Position numbers and translations under genes: made by a program. Positions 31,106-35,242 of a stretch of DNA of 35,242 bases are shown piece after piece. The stretch is taken from the NCBI RefSeq assembly GCF_028290885.1, contig NZ_JAQGIZ010000186.1, positions 1-35,242 on the forward strand. The letters are read 5' to 3'. The notes below the pieces were generated by a model that was not told the origin of the DNA, did no database searches, and saw only the letters and a list, made by a program, of their open reading frames with translations. The number at the start of each line of letters is the position of its first letter. The stretch's first letter is position 1. The DNA is from Phenylobacterium sp. GTDB taxonomy: Bacteria; Pseudomonadota; Alphaproteobacteria; Caulobacterales; Caulobacteraceae.

Positions 31106-31215
31106 GGCGTCCTCATCGGCCCCCCGACTTCAGCCCAGGGCTTAAACCATTTATGTTGTCCCAAGGGTCCCCGTCGTCAACCGCCGACAACCGCAAGGGG
31201 ATGTGTTTTGCGAAC

Positions 31216-31911
31216 TTATGCCGCCCCCTGCAGCGCCAGCGCCCGGCGTTCGCGCATGGCGGTGTCGAAAGCGGCGTTGATCGCGGCGGCCTTGGCCTCG
31301 GCCACCTCGACGAACTCCGGCGGCAGGCCGCGGGCGCGGGCGCGGTCGGGGTGGGACACCGACAGGATCGCCTTCCAGGCGGCACGCAGGTCCGCGTCGG
31401 AGGCGTCGTGCGGCACGTCCAGCACCACGTAGGGGTCGCCCGCCTCGGGCCCGAGGTGCGTCGCCTTCAGCCGCCGGAACACCAGCGGGCTCTGGCCGAA
31501 CAGCTCGGAAACCCGCTCCAGGTAGGTGAGTTCGTCGGCGGTGACGACGCCGTCGGAGGTGGCCACGAAGAATAGGCCGTCCAGCACGTCTTCCAGGAGC
31601 TGCGGGCAGTTGCGGTAGCGCTTCTGCAGCCGCCGCGCATAGCTCTCGAACCCGCGGGTGGTCTGGCGGGCCAGCTGATAGAGCCGGCGCACATTGCCTG
31701 CGCTGGCCGGCTCCGGCTGGAACACCTCGGAGAAGGCGGCGTATTCGCCGGCCCGGGCGTCGCCATCCGCCTTGGCGAGCTTAGCGCCCAGCGCCGTCAC
31801 CGCGGTCGAGAACGCGGGGTCCTCGCCGGGCAGCCCGGGCGGACAGACGTCGCACTCGGCCTCGTCGAGGTTGAGCGCGGCGAGGCCGGCTATTTTGCGC
31901 CAGAAGCTCAT
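31216..31911 (-). CDS. TerB/DjlA-like protein with C-terminal J domain
   Basis: 231 residues. An all-helical TerB-like domain (about 50-155; LLEDVLDGLFFVATSDGVVT with the acidic DG turn) is followed by a C-terminal J domain with YVVLDVPHDASDADLRAAWK and the invariant HPD in SVSHPDRARARG. This is the arrangement of DjlA-type co-chaperones, which stimulate DnaK. E. coli DjlA has an N-terminal membrane anchor; none is seen here, although a hydrophobic IAGLAALNL stretch occurs near the start. ATG 31909-31911 gives MSFWRKIAGL. It is divergent from the hydantoinase gene by 59 bp. Confidence 0.85.
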   Translation of the reverse strand: MSFWRKIAGLAALNLDEAECDVCPPGLPGEDPAFSTAVTALGAKLAKADGDARAGEYAAFSEVFQPEPASAGNVRRLYQLARQTTRGFESYARRLQKRYRNCPQLLEDVLDGLFFVATSDGVVTADELTYLERVSELFGQSPLVFRRLKATHLGPEAGDPYVVLDVPHDASDADLRAAWKAILSVSHPDRARARGLPPEFVEVAEAKAAAINAAFDTAMRERRALALQGAA

Positions 31912-31970
31912 TGGGATAAGCAGCCATACGAGTGTGGCCGGCCGAAGACAATCACGGAACGGGTTAAGTT

Positions 31971-34900
31971 TTGGACAGGTGCTGGCGTTTCTGGATCGAC
32001 CGCGGCGGCACATTCACCGACGTGATTGGCCAAGTCGTAGGCGGCCCGAACGCCAATAGCGCCTTGGGGGGCGCCGAGACCTCGCTGAAGCTGCTCTCCG
32101 CCTCGCCCGCCTACCCCGACGCCGCCGTGGAGGCCATGCGCCGGATCCTGGGCGCGGGGCCAGGCGAGCCCTTCCCGGCCGCCCGCGTCGAATCGATCAA
32201 GATGGGCACCACCGTCGCCACCAACGCGCTCCTGGAGCGGGCCGGCGCCAGGACCCTGTTCGTCACCACCGAAGGCTTCGCGGACTCGATCCTGATCGGC
32301 GACCAGGCCCGGCCGGAGCTGTTCGCGCTGACCATCGTGCGCCCCGAACCGCTCTACTCCGGCGTCGTCGAGGCCCGTGAGCGGCTGGACGGCCAGGGCG
32401 CGGTGGTGCGCCCGCTGGACCGCGCCGCGCTCACCGAGAAACTCAAGTCCGCCGCCGCCCAAGGCTACGCCTCCGCCGCCATCGCCTTCCTGCATGCCGA
32501 CCTCAACCCCGAGCACGAACGGCAGGCGGGCGAAATCGCGAAGGCTGTCGGATTCCAGTTCGTCGCGCTGAGCCATGAGGTTTCACCCCTGCCGCGATTT
32601 ATTCCGCGGGCCGAGACGACGATCGCCGACGCCTACCTTACACCCATCCTGCAGGCCTATGTCCGCCGGGTAGCCGACGTAGTGGCCGGCGCGCCGCTCT
32701 ACTTCATGACCTCGGCCGGCGGCCTGGTCCGCGCCGAGGCCTTCCGCGGCAAGGACGCGGTGGTGTCCGGCCCGGCCGGCGGGGTGGTGGGCGTGGCGCG
32801 GACCGCAGAGCAGGCGCGGGCCGCCGCCGTGCTCGGCTTCGACATGGGCGGCACTTCCACCGACGTCTGCCGCTACGCCGGCCATCTGGAGCGCCGCGAC
32901 ACCGCCAAGGTGGCCGGCGCCAAGATCAGGAGCCCGATGCTCGACGTCGAGACCGTGGCGGCCGGCGGCGGCTCGATCCTGGCCTTCGACGGCATGCGCG
33001 CCCGCGCCGGTCCCGCCAGCGCCGGCGCCGACCCGGGCCCCGCCTGCTACGGCCGAGGCGGCCCCGCCACCGTCACCGACGCCAACCTGGTGCTGGGCCG
33101 CCTCGACCCGCGGTTCTTCCCCTCGGTGTTCGGACCCAAGGGCGATCGGCCGCTCGACCCTGACGCCGCCCGCGCGCGTCTCGCCGATCTCGCCGAGGCG
33201 ATGGGCGCTGAGAGCGTCGAGGCCGCCGCCGAGGGCTTCGTCGCCGTGGCCGTCGAGCAGATGGCCCAGGCGGTGCGCCGCATCTCCACCGAGCGCGGCT
33301 TCGACCCGCGAGAGCACGCGCTGACCGCCTTCGGCGGCGCCGCCGGCCAGGTCGCCTGCCAGACCGCCGAGGCGCTGGGCGTCCGCGAGATCCTGGCGCC
33401 CAGATACGCCAGCGTGCTCAGCGCCTGGGGCATCGGCCAGGCCGAGGTCACCGCGCTCCGCCAAGCCGGCCTCGAAGCCCCGCTCGACGCAGACGGCCTG
33501 ACCCGCGCCCATGCACTGCTCGGCCAGGTCGAAACCGCCGCCCGCGCCGCCATGGCCGAGCAGGGCGCGGAGACCGGCGCCGTCCGCCAGACCCTGCGCC
33601 TCCGCTACGACAGCGCCGACGCCGAACTGCCGGTCGCGCTCAGCGACCTCGCGTCCGCCAAGGCCCAGTTCGAACAGGCCCACCAACGCCTCTTCGGCTT
33701 CATCGAGCCCAACCGGGCGATCCTGATCGCGGCGGTGGAGGCGGAGGCGAGCACCACCCCTTCTCCCCTTGTGGGAGAAGGTGGCAGCCGCAGGCTGACG
33801 GATGAGGGGTCGCACTCCGCCGTCGGCGCGACCCCTCATCCGAGCCGCTTCGCGGCCCACCTTCTCCCGCAAGGGGAGAAGGACTCGGTGAAGATGTTCG
33901 CCCACGGCGCCTGGCACGACGCTCCCATCGTTCCCGCCGAAACCCTCACCGCCGCCGAAGGCCCCGCCCTGATCGTCCGCGCCGACACCCAGATCGCGCT
34001 TGCCCCCGGCTGGCGGGCCGCCGCCCACGCCGACGGCCTGATCCGGCTCACCCGCACCTCCGCAGTGTCGACCGCCGCCATCGCCCTCGACCGCCCCGAC
34101 CCGGTCACCCTGGAGCTCTTCAACCGCCGCTTCATGGGCGTGGCCGAGGCCATGGGCGCGGCGCTGGAACGCACCGCCCACTCGGTGAACATCAAGGAGC
34201 GGCTGGACTTCTCCTGCGCCCTGTTCGACGCCGACGGCGGCCTGGTGGCCAACGCCCCGCATATGCCGGTGCACCTCGGCTCCATGGGCGCCAGCGTCCG
34301 CGCCGTCCGTGACCGCCATCCGGTGCTGCACCCCGGCGAGGCCTTCGCCCTCAACAACCCCTACGCCGGCGGCACCCACCTGCCCGACATCACCGTGGTC
34401 ATGCCGATCTTCATGGAGCAGGCCGACCAGCCCACCTTCTACGTCGCCGCCCGCGGCCACCATGCCGACGTGGGCGGGGTGCAGCCCGGCTCCATGCCGC
34501 CGTTCTCGAAGACCATCGACGAGGAAGGCGTCATGCTGGACGCCCTGCCGATCATGCGCGAGGGCCGCTTTCTGGAATCCGATACCCACGCGGCGCTGAC
34601 GGCCGGGCCCTGGCCCGCCCGCAACCCCGACCAGAACCTCGCCGACCTCAAGGCGCAGATCGCCGCCTGCCAGGCCGGCGCCGCGGCGGTCTCCGAGATG
34701 ATCCGCGCCCATGGCCCAGACGCCGTCGCCCGCTACATGACCTTCGTGCAGCAGAACGCCGCGGCCGCCGTGCGCCGCGCGGTCGGCAAGCTCTCGGACG
34801 GCGCAGCCCGCGTGCCCTTGGACGGCGGCGGCGAGATCGTCGTCACCACCACCGTGGACGCCGAGGCCGGCGAGGCGACGCTGGACTTCACCCGGAGCGC

Positions 34901-35242
34901 CGACCAGCTGCCGACCAACTTCAACGGCCCCTCGGCGATCGTCGACGCCGCGGCGCTCTACGTCTTCCGGACCCTGGTGGACGACGACATCCCGCTGAAC
35001 TCCGGCTGCCTGGAGCCGCTGAACATCCTGACCCGGCCGGGCTCGATGCTGGACCCGCGCCCGCCGGCCGCGGTGGTCGCCGGCAACGTCGAGACCAGCC
35101 AGCACGTGGTCGACGCGCTCTATGCGGCGCTGGGCGTCATGTCCAACAGCCTGGGGACGATGAGCAACTTCACCTTCGGCGACGACCAGCGCCAGTACTA
35201 CGAGACCATCTGCGGCGGCTCCGGGGCCACGGCCCACGCGCC
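31971..35242 (+). CDS. Hydantoinase/5-oxoprolinase, fused HyuA-HyuB (3' end off window), with an in-frame palindromic insert
   Basis: The open frame starts at TTG 31971 and runs to the right edge: 1090 codons and no stop. N-terminal Hydant_A_N motif is RFWIDRGGTFTDVIG (residues 6-20); the hydantoinase A nucleotide-binding segment is GFDMGGTSTDVCRYAG (about 290-305); the hydantoinase B domain begins near residue 710 with DPVTLELFNRRFMGVAEAMG. This is the one-chain 5-oxoprolinase type (usually about 1200 residues), which hydrolyses 5-oxoproline to glutamate with ATP, though related enzymes open hydantoins or act on N-methylhydantoin. Residues 597-638 are encoded by a palindromic repeat element; similar proteins have a short linker there. 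TTG is chosen because the RGGTFTDVIG motif normally lies near the N-terminus and no ATG or GTG fits in frame. Confidence 0.9.
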   Translation, partial: MDRCWRFWIDRGGTFTDVIGQVVGGPNANSALGGAETSLKLLSASPAYPDAAVEAMRRILGAGPGEPFPAARVESIKMGTTVATNALLERAGARTLFVTTEGFADSILIGDQARPELFALTIVRPEPLYSGVVEARERLDGQGAVVRPLDRAALTEKLKSAAAQGYASAAIAFLHADLNPEHERQAGEIAKAVGFQFVALSHEVSPLPRFIPRAETTIADAYLTPILQAYVRRVADVVAGAPLYFMTSAGGLVRAEAFRGKDAVVSGPAGGVVGVARTAEQARAAAVLGFDMGGTSTDVCRYAGHLERRDTAKVAGAKIRSPMLDVETVAAGGGSILAFDGMRARAGPASAGADPGPACYGRGGPATVTDANLVLGRLDPRFFPSVFGPKGDRPLDPDAARARLADLAEAMGAESVEAAAEGFVAVAVEQMAQAVRRISTERGFDPREHALTAFGGAAGQVACQTAEALGVREILAPRYASVLSAWGIGQAEVTALRQAGLEAPLDADGLTRAHALLGQVETAARAAMAEQGAETGAVRQTLRLRYDSADAELPVALSDLASAKAQFEQAHQRLFGFIEPNRAILIAAVEAEASTTPSPLVGEGGSRRLTDEGSHSAVGATPHPSRFAAHLLPQGEKDSVKMFAHGAWHDAPIVPAETLTAAEGPALIVRADTQIALAPGWRAAAHADGLIRLTRTSAVSTAAIALDRPDPVTLELFNRRFMGVAEAMGAALERTAHSVNIKERLDFSCALFDADGGLVANAPHMPVHLGSMGASVRAVRDRHPVLHPGEAFALNNPYAGGTHLPDITVVMPIFMEQADQPTFYVAARGHHADVGGVQPGSMPPFSKTIDEEGVMLDALPIMREGRFLESDTHAALTAGPWPARNPDQNLADLKAQIAACQAGAAAVSEMIRAHGPDAVARYMTFVQQNAAAAVRRAVGKLSDGAARVPLDGGGEIVVTTTVDAEAGEATLDFTRSADQLPTNFNGPSAIVDAAALYVFRTLVDDDIPLNSGCLEPLNILTRPGSMLDPRPPAAVVAGNVETSQHVVDALYAALGVMSNSLGTMSNFTFGDDQRQYYETICGGSGATAHA
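33759..33882. repeat. CCTTCTCCC-type palindromic element inside the hydantoinase gene
   Basis: A 124-bp element with the same arms as the one at 21613-21802. The outer arms (33759-33784 and 33857-33882) are inverted repeats that differ at one position in 26. Each arm is a hairpin, CCTTCTCCC/GGGAGAAGG. The centre has a perfect 14-bp stem, GGATGAGGGGTCGC (33801-33814) with GCGACCCCTCATCC (33828-33841). It is read through in frame 1 of the hydantoinase without a stop codon, adding a peptide that begins about TPSPLVGEGGSRRLTDEG. Confidence 0.88.

Noticed and set aside
33755..33890. Possible frameshift or disruption of the hydantoinase by the palindromic element
   Set aside because: The frame was followed through codon by codon and stays open, with family motifs on both sides in the same frame.
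32583..35237. 884-codon open frame on the minus strand opposite the hydantoinase gene
   Set aside because: It has Gly/Val/Ala/His/Asp-rich composition typical of antisense frames in high-GC genes and no domain motif; the plus strand has clear HyuA/HyuB motifs over the whole length.

Overview
The window is a high-GC, gene-dense alphaproteobacterial chromosome segment, most likely Caulobacterales (Phenylobacterium/Caulobacter type). Support comes from the set lspA-ileS, a DUF3035 lipoprotein, ribF and a TipF-like membrane EAL protein lying close together, from a MutL with the endonuclease motif, from an IleRS with a reduced zinc finger, and from dispersed palindromic elements typical of these genomes. 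The species call is inference.

Layout. 1-3.4 kb: a partial hydroxyacyl-CoA dehydrogenase-type SDR, tadA, an RluB-type pseudouridine synthase, an enoyl-CoA hydratase and rsmD. 3.5-8.1 kb: a 2-oxoglutarate/Fe(II) oxygenase, a low-GC secreted protein, a methyltransferase and mutL. Here the last 14-16 codons of mutL occur three times in the same orientation, bracketing the methyltransferase and the low-GC gene. 8.1-10.4 kb: a TraB/GumN-like exported protein, a small exported protein, and a membrane protein/XRE regulator pair with its own inverted repeat. 10.4-17.8 kb: DUF3035 lipoprotein, lspA, ileS, a Gly/His-rich secreted protein, ribF, a MaoC hydratase and a TIGR01459-type HAD protein, mostly one leftward housekeeping block with ATGA overlaps. 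17.9-23.4 kb: SnoaL-like protein, DUF885 peptidase-like protein, TipF-like protein and a Baeyer-Villiger monooxygenase. 23.4-27.5 kb: a lower-GC accessory patch with small hypothetical genes, a pair of ~110-bp direct repeats, a TetR-fabA cassette with a palindromic operator, and a VOC protein. 27.7-31.9 kb: a leftward cluster (antibiotic-biosynthesis-monooxygenase-like protein, DHA2 drug exporter, serine hydrolase), a small membrane protein and a TerB/J-domain protein. 31.97 kb to the right edge: a fused HyuA-HyuB hydantoinase/5-oxoprolinase, incomplete at its 3' end.

Most notable signals: (i) the triplicated mutL 3' end, which looks like a repeatedly used insertion or recombination site that keeps mutL intact while adding passenger genes; (ii) a 124-bp palindromic intergenic-type element lying in frame inside the hydantoinase gene and adding roughly 41 residues; (iii) the ~110-bp structured direct repeats bounding a two-gene segment; (iv) two candidate operators, one before the membrane protein/XRE pair and one before the TetR-fabA pair. 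No rRNA, tRNA, CRISPR array, transposase or integrase was recognised. All functions are read from motifs and remembered family features; no database search was made.
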